DNA of 64,000 nt. It comes from Bradyrhizobium sp. CCBAU 51765 (GTDB lineage Bacteria > Pseudomonadota > Alphaproteobacteria > Rhizobiales > Xanthobacteraceae). The notes beneath the pieces are model-generated. The model did no database searches. It had not been told where the DNA came from and saw only the letters and a list, made by a program, of their open reading frames with translations. Location of the stretch: the NCBI RefSeq assembly GCF_015291725.1, contig NZ_CP030038.1, forward strand, positions 6,623,001 through 6,687,000, written 5' to 3'. Of this stretch, positions 43,902 through 52,769 are shown one piece after another. The position numbers and the translations under genes are program-made. Positions within the stretch are counted from its first letter, which is position 1; every line of letters starts with the position of its first letter.

Positions 43902-44876
43902 TCACTTCACCACGCCAATCTCACGAAAATACTGCATCACGCCGGGATGGATCAGCTCCGGCTTCGGTGCGGCCGCGACCGTGTTCGCCGCATTGGTCTC
44001 GCAGGCCTGCGCGAGCTTCTTGCAGAACGTGGCCTCGACGCCATGCAGCGTCCTGGCGAGCCGATAGGCGACATCGTCCGGCAGATCCTCGCGCGTGAGG
44101 ATGAAACTCCAGGAGCCGAGCGAGGCGATCGGCTCCGTCTGCTTCGGGTAGGAGCCCGCCAGCACGGTGAGCGGCTTCAGGAACGCATGCCTGGCGCGGA
44201 TGCGCGTGATCTCTTCGGCACTGGGCGCGATGAAGCGTGCGCCTGCCGCGCTCGATGCCACCGCGGCAAAGCCGGGCCAGCCGATGCCGGCGCCCCACAG
44301 CGCGGCGACGCGGCCGTCCTCGACCATCGCGGGGCCATCGCCGGCGCGGTCGAGATAGACCGCCTTGAAATCCTCGTCCTGCTTCAGGCCGAGCCCGTCC
44401 AGCACATAGCGCGCCAGGATCGGCAGGCCCGAGCCCCTGGCGCCGAACGCGACGGGCTGGCCGACGAGATCGCGGATCGTCCTGTAGGGACTGTCCGCGC
44501 GCACCACGAACAGGCCGGGGTTGGAATAGATCGCGGTGAGGATCTTCAGCCGCACCGGCGCGCGGCCGATGCCCGCGAAGGCCTCATAGGCCGGCTCGCC
44601 CGCGACCAGCGCGAGATCGAGCTCGCCCTTCTCCAAAAGCGGGATGTTCTCGTTGCTGCCCCTGGTGTTGCGCGGCGCGATGGACATCTGCGGATCGGCC
44701 GCGTTCATCACCTCGGCAAAGGCGTTGCCATAGAGCGGAAAGCCGCCGCCGGGCGTCGCGGTGCCGAGGCTGATTGTCTGGCTGATCGTCGTGGTCGGAA
44801 TGGCCGTGCCTCCGGTCTGGGCGGCAGCGGGACTTGCGAGCATCGCCGCACCGAGAAGGGTCATCGCGAATCTCAT
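43902..44876 (-). CDS. TAXI-family TRAP transporter solute-binding protein
   Basis: 324 residues from the ATG at 44876 (GGGAGC upstream). Signal peptide AMTLLGAAMLASPAAAQ. TAXI features: ISLGTATPGGGFPLYGNAFA near residue 35, STRGS-like APRNTRGSNENIPLLEKGEL near 68 with DLALVAGEPAYEAF, and VAFGARGSGLPILARYVLDG near 140. TAXI proteins bind carboxylates such as glutamate for TRAP importers, but the membrane subunits are not here. Converges with the preceding ABC-type protein gene and is divergent from the next one. Confidence 0.88.
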   Translation of the reverse strand: MRFAMTLLGAAMLASPAAAQTGGTAIPTTTISQTISLGTATPGGGFPLYGNAFAEVMNAADPQMSIAPRNTRGSNENIPLLEKGELDLALVAGEPAYEAFAGIGRAPVRLKILTAIYSNPGLFVVRADSPYRTIRDLVGQPVAFGARGSGLPILARYVLDGLGLKQDEDFKAVYLDRAGDGPAMVEDGRVAALWGAGIGWPGFAAVASSAAGARFIAPSAEEITRIRARHAFLKPLTVLAGSYPKQTEPIASLGSWSFILTREDLPDDVAYRLARTLHGVEATFCKKLAQACETNAANTVAAAPKPELIHPGVMQYFREIGVVK

Positions 44877-44982
44877 GGTCGCTCCCGGCGGACCTGCGTC
44901 AACACCGACTTGCGGCGATATAGGCAGCGACCCGATTTTGTGAAAGCATGCAGCCAACGACAATAAAGCAATGGGAGACGTC

Positions 44983-45957
44983 ATGGTGCGAATTTTGCGT
45001 CACGGTTTGTTCGGGCTTGCAGTCCTGTTAGGTCTTTTCAGCACCACCCCTCCCGCCTCCGCCGCCTACCCCGACCGTCCCGTGCACTGGCTGATCGGCT
45101 TTTCCGCCGGCGGCCCGGTCGACATCGTGGCGCGGATCATGGCGCAGTGGCTGTCGGAGCGGCTCGGCCAGCAGGTCATCGTCGAGAACCGCACCGGCTC
45201 CGGCGGCAACATCGCCGCCGCCGCCGCGATCAACGCCCCGCCGGACGGCTACACCCTGCTGTTCGTCGCGCCCAACAACGCGATCTCGACCTCGCTCTAC
45301 AAGAAGCTGCCGTTCGACTTCCTGCGCGACACCGTGCCGGTGGCGAGCATCATGCAGCTCACCAACATGCTGGTCGTCTCCAACGCGTTTCCACCGAAGA
45401 CGGTTCAGGAGTTCATCGACTATTGCAAGGCCAATCCCGGCAAGATCTCGTTTGCCTCGTCCGGCAACGGCACCTCGGTGCACATGTCGGCCGAGCTGTT
45501 CAAGGTGATGACGAAGTGCGACATGGTGCACGTGCCCTATCGCGGCTCGGCCATCGCCTTCCCCGACATCATCTCCAACAAGGTGCAGCTGATCTTCGAC
45601 AACCTGCCCTCGGCCATGGAGCAGGTGAAGGGCGGCAACGTCCGCGCGCTGGGCGTGACCTCGCCGCAGCGCTGGCCGAGCGTACCCGACGTGCCCGCGA
45701 TCGCCGAGACCGTGCCGGGCTTCGAATCGGTCGGCTTCTACGGCATCTCCGCGCCGAAGGGCACGCCGCCCGAGGTGATCGAGGTCCTCAACAAGGCCGT
45801 CGGCGAAGCGCTGAAGGACCCGAAGCTGGTGGCCAAGCTCGCCGAGACCGGCGGCATCCCCAAGCCGATGACGCCGGCCGAGTTCGGCAAGCTGGTCGCG
45901 AACGAGACCGAGAAGTGGCGCAAGGTGGTCGAGTTCGCCGGGGTCTCGGTGGACTAG
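44983..45957 (+). CDS. Tripartite tricarboxylate transporter (Bug/TctC) solute-binding protein
   Basis: 324 residues from the ATG at 44983, five bases after GGGAG; the ATG at 44971 has no such site. Signal peptide FGLAVLLGLFSTTPPASA. Bug-family pattern: YPDRPVHWLIGFSAGGPVDI, VENRTGSGGNIAAAAAINAP, PPDGYTLLFVAPNNAISTSL, VPYRGSAIAFPDIISNKVQL, GVTSPQRWPSVPDVPAIAET. Binds carboxylates for TctAB-type importers, which are absent here. A strong terminator hairpin follows. Confidence 0.92.
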   Translation: MVRILRHGLFGLAVLLGLFSTTPPASAAYPDRPVHWLIGFSAGGPVDIVARIMAQWLSERLGQQVIVENRTGSGGNIAAAAAINAPPDGYTLLFVAPNNAISTSLYKKLPFDFLRDTVPVASIMQLTNMLVVSNAFPPKTVQEFIDYCKANPGKISFASSGNGTSVHMSAELFKVMTKCDMVHVPYRGSAIAFPDIISNKVQLIFDNLPSAMEQVKGGNVRALGVTSPQRWPSVPDVPAIAETVPGFESVGFYGISAPKGTPPEVIEVLNKAVGEALKDPKLVAKLAETGGIPKPMTPAEFGKLVANETEKWRKVVEFAGVSVD

Positions 45958-45983
45958 GCAGCCGCCGAGCTCGGCCGCACCAT

Positions 45984-46013
45984 GTTTGAGGGGGCCAACA
46001 GGCCCCCTCAAAC
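45984..46013 (+). terminator. Terminator hairpin after the TctC-like gene
   Basis: Perfect 13-bp arms GTTTGAGGGGGCC (45984-45996) and GGCCCCCTCAAAC (46001-46013), 4-base loop. No T-run on the plus strand but a very stable stem, 26 bp after the stop codon. Confidence 0.8.
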
Positions 46014-46286
46014 AAAGTTGCGAAAACAACCCCATGCACAGTAGACGAGTCCAGTCATTTCAATAGGTTACCGCCCACCCACCAAAATCCCTCGGAAAAG
46101 CGGTTTGCTTCGTCGGGCAAAACAGGGGTATACAGGCATCATCGTCAATTTCGGTTAATCAAAAATTACCCAGGACGGTATGACGGCGTTCCCATCCGCC
46201 AGAGCCAGCATTGCACCCCCGCCTCAGGCCCTGTAAACGAACCGCGCACCGTTGCCGGCCGCCCCTGACGCGGCCGCCTCGCGGCG

Positions 46287-46362
46287 GGGCCTGTAGCTCA
46301 ATGGTTAGAGCCGGCCGCTCATAACGGTCTGGTTGCAGGTTCGAGTCCTGCCGGGCCCACCA
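46287..46362 (+). tRNA. tRNA with anticodon CAT, probably tRNA-Ile2
   Basis: 76 bases including CCA. Acceptor GGGCCTG pairs with CGGGCCC, D-arm GCTC/GAGC, anticodon stem GGCCG/CGGTC with loop CTCATAA, T-arm GCAGG TTCGAGT CCTGC. The eight-base D-loop AATGGTTA and overall sequence resemble E. coli tRNA-Ile2 (lysidine-modified CAU) more than elongator or initiator tRNA-Met. Its 3' end is the likely attachment site of the island that follows. Confidence 0.9.
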
Positions 46363-46363
46363 A
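46351..46363. other. Putative island attachment core at the tRNA 3' end
   Basis: CCGGGCCCACCAA; recurs with one change (CCGGGCTCACCAA) at 55567-55579. In both places about 50 bp separates it from the matching position of an integrase 3' end. Interpreted as the att core of tandem elements. Confidence 0.6.
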
Positions 46364-46375
46364 TGAAATCAGTGA

Positions 46376-46625
46376 CTTATCAAGGCCGGTTTCGTTTCAT
46401 CGGAAGCACCGCACCAGATATCGCACCAGATACGTGCGCTTTTCGTTCGCTGACTGGGTAGCACTTAGCGATTCTGTCGACGGCATCGGACAAATCGTCG
46501 GGATTGTGATGGCCATACGTGTTGACAGCACCTCAAGCTACATCCCGAGATACCCCGCTGCCTGCCACGAATCCGCGCCTCGCTGCATGAGCCAAGTCGC
46601 TGCGATCTGTCGCAGCGTAGCACCG
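46376..46625 (-). pseudogene. Integrase remnant (C-terminal part)
   Basis: The plus-strand text closely follows that of the complete integrase gene at 55597 for about 250 bp. On the minus strand one frame reads ATLRQIAATWLMQRGADSWQ then AAGYLGM and a stop, against HTLRHTAATWLMQRGTDPWQ in the intact gene. The catalytic HxxR has become an A-x-x-R-Q sequence and the catalytic Tyr segment is out of frame, so the copy is dead. The N-terminal two thirds are missing. It lies directly beside the tRNA, where an intact island would have its integrase. Confidence 0.8.
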
Positions 46626-47533
46626 ATGGATGCTCGTAACTGGACGCCGCGGTAATCGCTCCCTTCTCGAGGAGCGCTCGTCCAACGACAACGCAGGCAT
46701 AAGGGAGGGACTGGGTCCCCCAACATGCCAACTCGAGCACGGATACCTCGGTCCGGTAGCTTTGGCCGACGCGACCCACGTTTCTGGTTTCAGCCTCCTC
46801 AAGGTTAGGAAGTCAATGCCATCGTTTGTCGTCCATGCGCGTTCTCAATCTTAGTCTCAACGTCGTGAGGTTGTGGTCGTTCAGCAGGTCGGTCTGACAC
46901 AGGCCGAGAAGGCGGCCGCTGTCGACCCCGCGGAGCCGTCGTCATAGGCGCGGAAAAACTCGCCGCGGGCATCGCGTCGTTCGACATCGAAGGAGCGCCG
47001 AAGTCAGTTACAAGTGACGAACGTCGTTTTGATGGAAAGCAGACGCTGTCGTTTGATAAGTTAATGAGGAGACTTGTTGGGAAGGCAGAGGCTCGAGGGA
47101 TTGGGATCTTTGGTATTGTGACGACGTTTGACTGCGATCAAACTTTCATCCTATTCGGGATCTAAAGCTGATCAATAGAGAGCAGGTTGTTGATTGGAAG
47201 ATTGAACCACGCAAGAGCTTCAAAGGCGACTCATGGCTCGGTCCAAGCGGAAGAGTTTCGACTAACTTGGAGCAATGAAGAAAAGCCCGGCCTCGTGAGA
47301 GCCAGCGGCATCGGACAGCGCCAGTGAACCAAACTGGCCCCGCAGTAGGCACGCAGGCGGCCGGATCTCGTGCGGGAGCATCCGTGCTTAGGTGAGCCGA
47401 CAACGAATGGCGCACGCGAACTTTTCATTGTGAAACACAATGCCGATTAAGCTCGATGCTGCGACGGCGTTGAGCCGCACTTCCCCAACCTGCGGGCGAT
47501 GTCTGGAGGTTTATTGATTGTCCCGACCGGCTC
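46626..47533. other. Gene-free 900-bp interval in the island
   Basis: Several short frames are open on both strands, but none has a family resemblance or good start signal. I see no hairpin with a T-run. Base composition is visibly lower in GC than the first 46 kb. Confidence 0.5.
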
Positions 47534-47992
47534 TTAGCTGGAATAAAAACGTGCGCCCAAACTCCTCCCCTCTGATGGACGATATCTGGGTAGGCGCCAT
47601 CGGATCGGTCCCGGGAAGCTGTTGGCAACGCTCAAAGCGCGCTCCTCGTCCGTCTCAAGAGCTATTTTTTGGGCGAGCATGACGGCGCCCTCGACCAAGC
47701 CACCCAGCGGGACGAAACACCAGCCCCTGTCGAGCCGCCCGTACTCGTCGATCTCGTTGACGTTCCCGGATGTTCCCCGCCGGATGCGATACCGCTTCCC
47801 ACTGTCGCATCCTACCACATCGAAGTACCCCCTGGTATCGAACGCTGCCCTTTGCTCGGACGAAAGCCAAGAACGCAGCAGTCGTAGCGCACGCCCCTGA
47901 ATCGTCTTCTCGGCCTTAGCTGCTTGATAAAGCCTGCTAACCGCGACGCTTCGATGGGGCCAAAAGCCGATGCGACGAAGCCTTCTCGTCAC
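47534..47992 (-). CDS. Hypothetical protein, island gene
   Basis: 152 residues, GTG start with an ACGAG-type site. The middle (LRLLRSWLSSEQRAAFDTRG, YFDVVGCDSGKRYRIRRGTS, GWCFVPLGGLVEGAVMLAQK, ALETDEERALSVANSF) has the feel of a conserved rhizobial hypothetical protein that I have seen without known function. The last 30 residues (after VANSFPG) do not fit this pattern and are rich in Arg, so the true end may have been lost by a frameshift. Seven bases after the previous gene on the same strand, so the two form an operon. Confidence 0.6.
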   Translation of the reverse strand: MTRRLRRIGFWPHRSVAVSRLYQAAKAEKTIQGRALRLLRSWLSSEQRAAFDTRGYFDVVGCDSGKRYRIRRGTSGNVNEIDEYGRLDRGWCFVPLGGLVEGAVMLAQKIALETDEERALSVANSFPGPIRWRLPRYRPSEGRSLGARFYSS

Positions 47993-47999
47993 CTCGTGA

Positions 48000-48221
48000 T
48001 CACCCGCCCACGAGCCGGGGGAAGAACAACGTTTCTTCCGCGATCGGATCGAACGCGGTGATCCTGCTCACCTCACCGGGCCCTTTCCGCACCGCCGCGG
48101 TATATCCTTTGAGAGCAAATTGCAGAAAACGCTTCTCCGCCTCTGCCAATGCTTCTGAATTTGAGTTGTCGAAGAAGTGTCGGCTATCGCCGCTATGATC
48201 CATCACGATTTGAATTGCCAT
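48000..48221 (-). CDS. Small conserved hypothetical protein
   Basis: 73 residues. MAIQIVMDHSGDSRHFFDNS, AEAEKRFLQFALKGYTAAVR and the end FDPIAEETLFFPRLVGG fit a small rhizobial protein family of unknown role, apparently complete. The Asp/His-rich start (MDHSGDSRH) is its most regular part. First gene of a two-gene unit with the gene at 47992. Confidence 0.7.
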   Translation of the reverse strand: MAIQIVMDHSGDSRHFFDNSNSEALAEAEKRFLQFALKGYTAAVRKGPGEVSRITAFDPIAEETLFFPRLVGG

Positions 48222-48672
48222 GCTAAGGCTCCCGATTGCACTTCAGAAGGAATGTGAAAGCCGAGCTCTCGTTCCTAAGCTCGCAATTAACAGCTGTGGG
48301 ACTTTCCACATTGCAGGTAATACGTTGCACTGGGTGCCGCTCGCTGGCCGGAAAAAAGGCCCCAGCACAACCCGCCGGAGCCGTTGGAGGCCTCGACAGT
48401 AATGGGGAGCCGCCGAGGCATGCTAATGTCTAGGAAGATTCGGCAATCGGGTATGTATAACCGGTGTCTCGATCGCTCTCTCTGAGTGAGCGACAGGCTT
48501 TGCTTTTCCACACCCACAAGAGGCTGTAGCTCGCGCGGGTTCGAGGCCACCATCGATCTATATTTTGCGAGGTACTTACGATGCCGCTTGAATGGGGGCA
48601 TGCCTCGCCCAGTCCGACGCCCCAAGCCCACGCATGCTGACGGTCGACAGTTCAAGACCACCTTCGGCGGAG

Positions 48673-48860
48673 ATGCGTGAGACGGGCTTGCGCGGCGTCC
48701 TAGTCTACTGCCATTGCGGACACCACGTTGAACTGAGCGCTGATCGCTAGGCTGATGACGTCCGGCTGTCAGATCTCGAGCCGCGGTTTGTCCGTCAGGG
48801 GTGCGGCTCTCGGGGAGCCGACGTTCGGCCCCGACTTCGAGCGCGGCGATGCACGACTTG
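48673..48860 (+). pseudogene. Zinc-ribbon-like small protein gene, amber-terminated
   Basis: From ATG 48673 the frame reads METGLRGVLVYC-like (MRETGLRGVLVYCHCGHHVE) then LSADR, TAG at 48748-48750, ADDVRLSDLEPRFVRQGCGS and RGADVRP. The pattern (Cys-x-Cys, then W-x-D-D-x-RLSDLEP, then Cys-G) fits a small rhizobial protein in which the stop position is normally Trp, so TGG probably became TAG. The second ribbon Cys pair is reduced to one and the frame is lost again after RGADVRP near a CCCC run. No function known for the family. Confidence 0.55.
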
Positions 48861-49604
48861 CAATCGTAGACCATCCGGGCAGTGATCAATTCAGATCGAA
48901 GTCACAGGTGCAAACCGATAATAAACCGGATGACGAAGAATGAGCCAACGGCGACAACAGCCGTCGCACTGATCGCAAACAGGACTCTCCAAGTCTCGTC
49001 CAATCGACGCCTCGTACAGAAACGGTGCCCGTGGTGGCCCCAGCATCGGGCCGGGGGGCATGATGATGCTGGGGCCCCCGGACAGGCTCTTGCCTCCTGG
49101 GACAGAGGCCGTCACCCGCGAGACACAAGCACATTTCCGATCAGCTGTTTGTGCGCTTGCCGATTATTCCCGGATGTGTATCCAAATTCCCACAGCTATG
49201 CTGACAAAAGGGAAGGGCCGCAGGCGCCGCTCCTGGTAGACTCCTGCGGCCGGCGCCGCGACGTTCCGCAGGATCGGCGCGGGACTCTTGAGGGCTCTAA
49301 GATGTCGCTCGGATCGGATCAAGCCGCCTGGCGGTCCTGCGGGCGAACATACCGTTGCCAAATCAATGTCATTCGAAGGATTGCACCTTAGGACCGAACA
49401 TGGCACGGCTTATTTTCTAGCCCCAGTGCTCCCGGCTGCCGATCCAATTGCGGGTCGGAGCGTAGCGGGCGAATGGCCCGAAAAGTTCCAAATTCGGAAT
49501 TGGCGAAATGATTCGCGACTGGCGGCGTACATGTGTTAGGGAGCTTGCGCATATTCTACTTGTTCTACTTAGATCCTCTTTTACCCCGCAATGTTTTGAC
49601 AAGT
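48861..49604. other. Interval without supported gene
   Basis: Holds a 12-bp hairpin GGCCCCAGCATC/GATGCTGGGGCC (49036-49047 and 49065-49076) with a 17-base loop. Short open frames on both strands show no recognisable protein. Confidence 0.45.
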
Positions 49605-49635
49605 GGCCGCAGCAGGACGACTGCTGCGGCCTTTT
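49605..49635 (+). terminator. Rho-independent terminator
   Basis: Perfect 11-bp stem GGCCGCAGCAG/CTGCTGCGGCC (49605-49615 and 49621-49631), five-base loop, followed by TTTT. No coding gene clearly ends just upstream on the plus strand, so it may end a small RNA or a leader transcript. Confidence 0.75.
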
Positions 49636-49711
49636 GCTGACAGTCGCTCCGGCCGAGCGTTTTCCGTTCAATTGACAACTTTGTGGTTCGTTGCCATTGG
49701 AGACAATACCT

Positions 49712-49924
49712 ATGCCTGAAGAAAATTGCCTGATTGTCCGTGCTGCCGGGAGGCAACTGGACCTTTTGCGCGACGAAGCCTTCCGTATCGCGAAAGATGC
49801 AAATGTTGGCTGGTGGACAGACCGCGCGCAGGTCGGCACTAAGTTCTGCTTTGAAGACGCCAAGGCAAAAGCGTCATTTGCGGCGGCCTGCAACAATCTC
49901 GGTATTCCATACAGAGAAAACTAG
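49712..49924 (+). CDS. Small hypothetical protein
   Basis: 70 residues from ATG 49712 with GGAG nine bases upstream. Compact and well composed: VRAAGRQLDLLRDEAFRIAK, NVGWWTDRAQVGTKFCFEDA, ACNNLGIPYREN. Fold and function unknown; no membrane segment. Bracketed by the terminator at 49605 and a hairpin at 49934, so it is a single-gene unit. Confidence 0.65.
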   Translation: MPEENCLIVRAAGRQLDLLRDEAFRIAKDANVGWWTDRAQVGTKFCFEDAKAKASFAAACNNLGIPYREN

Positions 49925-49933
49925 TCAACGAAA

Positions 49934-49962
49934 AACCCGCCGGCCTCGACAGCCAGCGGGTT
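49934..49962. terminator. Possible terminator hairpin
   Basis: Arms AACCCGC (49934-49940) and GCGGGTT (49956-49962) with inner GGC/GCC pairs, ten bases after the small gene's stop. An A-run (GAAAAAC) on the left gives it a T-run in the minus direction only. Confidence 0.45.
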
Positions 49963-50242
49963 CTCAATGCCCATGCGTACCGCGGTACTCGTCACCAATC
50001 CGCGATGATCTATCGTAAGCCGGTATCGGTTCATGCCTGGTTACCGCTCGACGTCGGTGGGCCATGAGGCGCTGCCAGTCTCGTTTTTTGGGTCCTCCGC
50101 CGCGGCAACGCGACACTTTGCCGGTCGACCCCGCGGTGAGGGTCTCTGCCACAGTGATTCTGGAGAGACATGCATGTGCGGCGCGTGATGGCCTGAGGAT
50201 TGAAGCGGTAGCTGGCGAAAGAGCAATGCGAAGCGGTAAGGT

Positions 50243-50458
50243 TCAAACAATGGGCAACTGCGGGAAGAATTTCCCGCTTGTTCTGCTCGCTTGCCACCGC
50301 TGCCTCTGAAAGCGCTGGAGGCGAGCGTAAACCGACTGACGCGTCCGACCTAGCCGTACTCCGATTTCGTCGGCAATGGCTCCGTCGCCAAGAAGGGAGA
50401 TTAATTGCCCCTCCTCTTCCGGTGACCAAGATCGGCGCAAGTTGCGGCTTTTCGTCAA
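50243..50458 (-). CDS. Small SANT/Myb-like or GcrA-like DNA-binding protein
   Basis: 71 residues, TTG start with GAGG five bases upstream. RRSWSPEEEGQLISLLGDGA then IADEIGVRLGRTRQSVYARL form a three-helix Trp-containing HTH like those of GcrA/Myb-type small regulators: an acidic first helix after W-S-P-E-E, and a recognition helix with GRTRQSVYAR. Likely binds DNA; target unknown. Not linked to a neighbour operon. Confidence 0.55.
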   Translation of the reverse strand: MTKSRNLRRSWSPEEEGQLISLLGDGAIADEIGVRLGRTRQSVYARLQRFQRQRWQASRTSGKFFPQLPIV

Positions 50459-50810
50459 CGTGGCCTCGTCCGAGCTTATGGGCGCGGAGGCGCGGGCTGA
50501 CGCGATTTGTCGAGAACTCGATTGGGTTGTTCAACCCGCGTCGGGTGCGGCGATCGACTCGGCTCAGATGCGCGGTTGAACCGCACCATCCAAGCGGCTA
50601 GACGGGCATAGCTCTGTCGAAGAGCGGTGCCAAACCCTGCAGGTACATCATCGTCGTCCATGCCACAAGAATAGCTCAGGACAGTTTAGAAGACGTTGCC
50701 GAAGGTCCGACGGTAGAGACATCATGAACATGCCACATCGCTGCATTCCGGCCGACAATTTGTGCTGACCGTTCAATCCTTTTGAGATCTGAATCCTATG
50801 ATCTGCGTGT

Positions 50811-51020
50811 TTATGCACCTCGCTTTCGAGCATGTTGCTCAAGCTGCTGTTTCAGCAATTGCTGCAGTGGGCTCCAACAGATTTCGCATAGATCGCAGAC
50901 TTCGTCCGGCATGACCTGCTGATCCCGATCGGCCCAATTGACATTGATATGAGCCCAACCAACATGATTATCCGCTTTCCGTAGGCAACAATCGCAGACG
51001 AACGTCGTCTCGGTGCTCAT
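50811..51020 (-). CDS. Small Cys-pair protein, putative zinc binder
   Basis: 69 residues from ATG 51020 with GGAGG seven bases upstream. Two Cys pairs, CDCCLRKADN near residue 9 and CDLCEICW near 42, could bind zinc. The C-terminal tail LQQLLKQQLEQHARKR is helical and Gln-rich. No named family recognised. The good ribosome-binding site is the main reason to accept it. Confidence 0.55.
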   Translation of the reverse strand: MSTETTFVCDCCLRKADNHVGWAHINVNWADRDQQVMPDEVCDLCEICWSPLQQLLKQQLEQHARKRGA

Positions 51021-51221
51021 CACCCAACCTCCGGTTCGCTTAGCCGAACAACACAGGCCGGTAGCCTAGGTTCCCGCAGAGGCAAATGGGTTAATGCTCG
51101 CATCAGCGGTGCCGCAGACCGCCATGCACATTTGGAGCGCGGGGCTTCGTGCTTCCCGACCGCCGCTTCGACCTCCCCGCCATGGCAGACGGCTATGTCG
51201 TGGAAACCAAGCGCTGGACCT

Positions 51222-51325
51222 AAAGCGCGATGAGATCAGGATGAATCGTCATCGCGCTTTAGGTTATTGTTTGAGCATGATCTTTTCGAAAAACCGCTGC
51301 GCACTTTTCCGGATCATCCTCTAAA
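51222..51325. repeat. Dispersed intergenic repeat (two adjacent dyads)
   Basis: AAAGCGCGATGA (51222-51233) with TCATCGCGCTTT (51249-51260), then GAGCATGATC with GATCATCCTC about 35 bp later around TTTTCGAAAAACCGC. I recall this sequence as a widespread intergenic repeat in Bradyrhizobium genomes. The last arm has one change from a perfect GATCATGCTC. Confidence 0.75.
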
Positions 51326-51678
51326 ACGGCGGTCAAGTGGCCGATTAGCGGATCCGGAGTGTCTCGCAGCAACTCCGATCGAAACCATCTCATGGGATCC
51401 GGCAATTCTTAAAGTCCGGGACTTCGAGATGCGCCAGTGGCCGCCAGGCCTCAGACGAGCAACATTGTTCAGCATTAAACCGCCAGACAGCCCCGGCCGG
51501 GGAGGCGTTTGCGGGTGTAGGCCGGGCCGCTGTGGGGTCCGGGTTGCGCCAAGCAGACGCGAGCCTACCCACATGGCGAAAAGCACCCCTGTTCACTTTC
51601 GCACAGTTCCGTCGCCTATTTTTGCCGCTCGTACATTCGCCGGTGTTACACTCATAATGGCGTCGCGGTAGCCGGCGA

Positions 51679-51921
51679 CTAAGAGCGTGTTTTGAGCAGG
51701 TCAACGTAGCGCGCGTGCAATGTTACAAAGCGCTTGGCTCCGTCGAGGAGCACTTTGACCTGAGTCGCCGTTGCCCCTTGGCCAACGATAATACCGATCC
51801 GACCACTCAGGCGCGGCCCGGCCGAAGCAGCAACAACAATCCTGCGCCCAGTCATCAGCTCTTCTTTGATAACAAATAGGTCTGCGGACTTCGGCAAGTT
51901 ACGGTTTGTGCTCCGGGGCAT
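51679..51921 (-). CDS. Small hypothetical protein with SH3/KOW-like core
   Basis: 80 residues from ATG 51921. LPKSADLFVIKEELMTGRRI leads into VVAASAGPRLSGRIGIIVGQ, GATATQVKVLLDGAKRFVTL and HARYVDLLKTRS. The G-R-I-G-I-I-V-G-Q-G ... V-K-V-L-L-D-G pattern resembles a KOW/SH3-like barrel strand pair. Function unknown. Standing alone between decayed stretches, yet its frame is clean. Confidence 0.55.
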   Translation of the reverse strand: MPRSTNRNLPKSADLFVIKEELMTGRRIVVAASAGPRLSGRIGIIVGQGATATQVKVLLDGAKRFVTLHARYVDLLKTRS

Positions 51922-52258
51922 GGCTTGTTCACCACCATCTATCGACGTTGAACCCGCGATTGACGGTGCACGCCTCGGTCGCGACCGCAAAGAGGCCGAC
52001 AGGAGCGATCCCCAACATTAGGCGGTCCGCTACAGTTGTCCACCGCCCTAGTCGCGGGTAATCGGCGCGTATTGAATATGGGTGTCTTGACGACCCCGGT
52101 GCTACCAAGCCGCCCTCGGCATAATCCATGTTATTGATGCCGAACTCGCGATCTGATCCCACTTAAAAGAGAGGCGAATCACATGGGCGAGCAACAAGCC
52201 CCCTTTGAGATGAGTTATTGGCTGACGTCCCAGCTGCGAAGATTCGCACCAAGAGCTG

Positions 52259-52516
52259 CTAGCCGTCGTGCTTGATTTCGTAGACCCAATCCGGCTCTAC
52301 CGGTGCGGTCTTGGCGACCGTGGCGATGCAGGGTCCAATGAAACTGGGAGCGGGGCGTACGCTGAAACTGGATCGCCATCGGTTGAGGCAAGTTCTATTT
52401 TTCCAGTCGCGGGAGCCGACCTTCCGGGGCTCCCGCTTCCGTTGTGTCCGGGTTGGCGACGATCCGGACGGCGTTGCCTTCCGAGACAGATGCATTCTAT
52501 AGTCATTCTCATTCAT
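52259..52516 (-). pseudogene. ATP-dependent DNA ligase fragment, amber at the active site
   Basis: The end of the open frame reads APSFIGPCIATVAKTAPVEP then DWVYEIKHDG, the N-terminus of LigD-type ligases with the adenylated Lys in EIKHDG. The next codon is TAG (52261-52259), where the family has Tyr, and QLLVR continues the homology (family YRLMVR) for a few codons before it is lost. The N-terminal 50 residues are unrelated. Only about a tenth of a ligase remains, so this is a dead fragment. Confidence 0.7.
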
Positions 52517-52571
52517 GGAACTAAGCCGAAGGTTGAACGTTTTGATCGTTTTTATGGCCCTCGGAGGCAAG

Positions 52572-52769
52572 ATGATTTCCGCCGCGCATTGCTTAGAGTT
52601 TGCACGTCAGTACAGAGCCCTCTCCCAGAACCCCAACACTTCCCCAGACCGCGCCTTCCTGACGAAGAACATAGCTCGGAGCCTTACCGGGTTGGCGGGT
52701 CAATTGGATCGGCTTGATGCGCTTACAAGGGAGGAGCAGCAAAGATGCCCCGCGCCGGGGGCTCCTTAG
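52572..52769 (+). CDS. Small hypothetical protein
   Basis: 65 residues from ATG 52572, preceded by CGGAGGCAAG. MISAAHCLEFARQYRALSQN, AFLTKNIARSLTGLAGQLDR, LDALTREEQ: two helices with a hydrophobic face, typical of a small rhizobial family that begins MISA-x-x-C. No function known. The ribosome-binding site and clean frame argue for a real gene. Confidence 0.6.
   Translation: MISAAHCLEFARQYRALSQNPNTSPDRAFLTKNIARSLTGLAGQLDRLDALTREEQQRCPAPGAP

Noticed and set aside
46800..47440. Several short minus-strand open frames
   Set aside because: No ribosome-binding sites and no family resemblance.
48521..48552. tRNA-like string (GGCTGTAGCTC followed by GGTTCGAGGCCACCA)
   Set aside because: Acceptor and T-arm ends are present but the anticodon arm is missing and the stems do not pair properly; at best a chance or deleted tRNA fragment.
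49036..49076. GC-rich hairpin
   Set aside because: Stem is perfect over 12 bp but the loop is long and no T-run follows; not called as a terminator.
51121..51220. Possible gene end (MADGYVVETKRW-like string) before the dispersed repeat
   Set aside because: Too short to assign and no start or family pattern.
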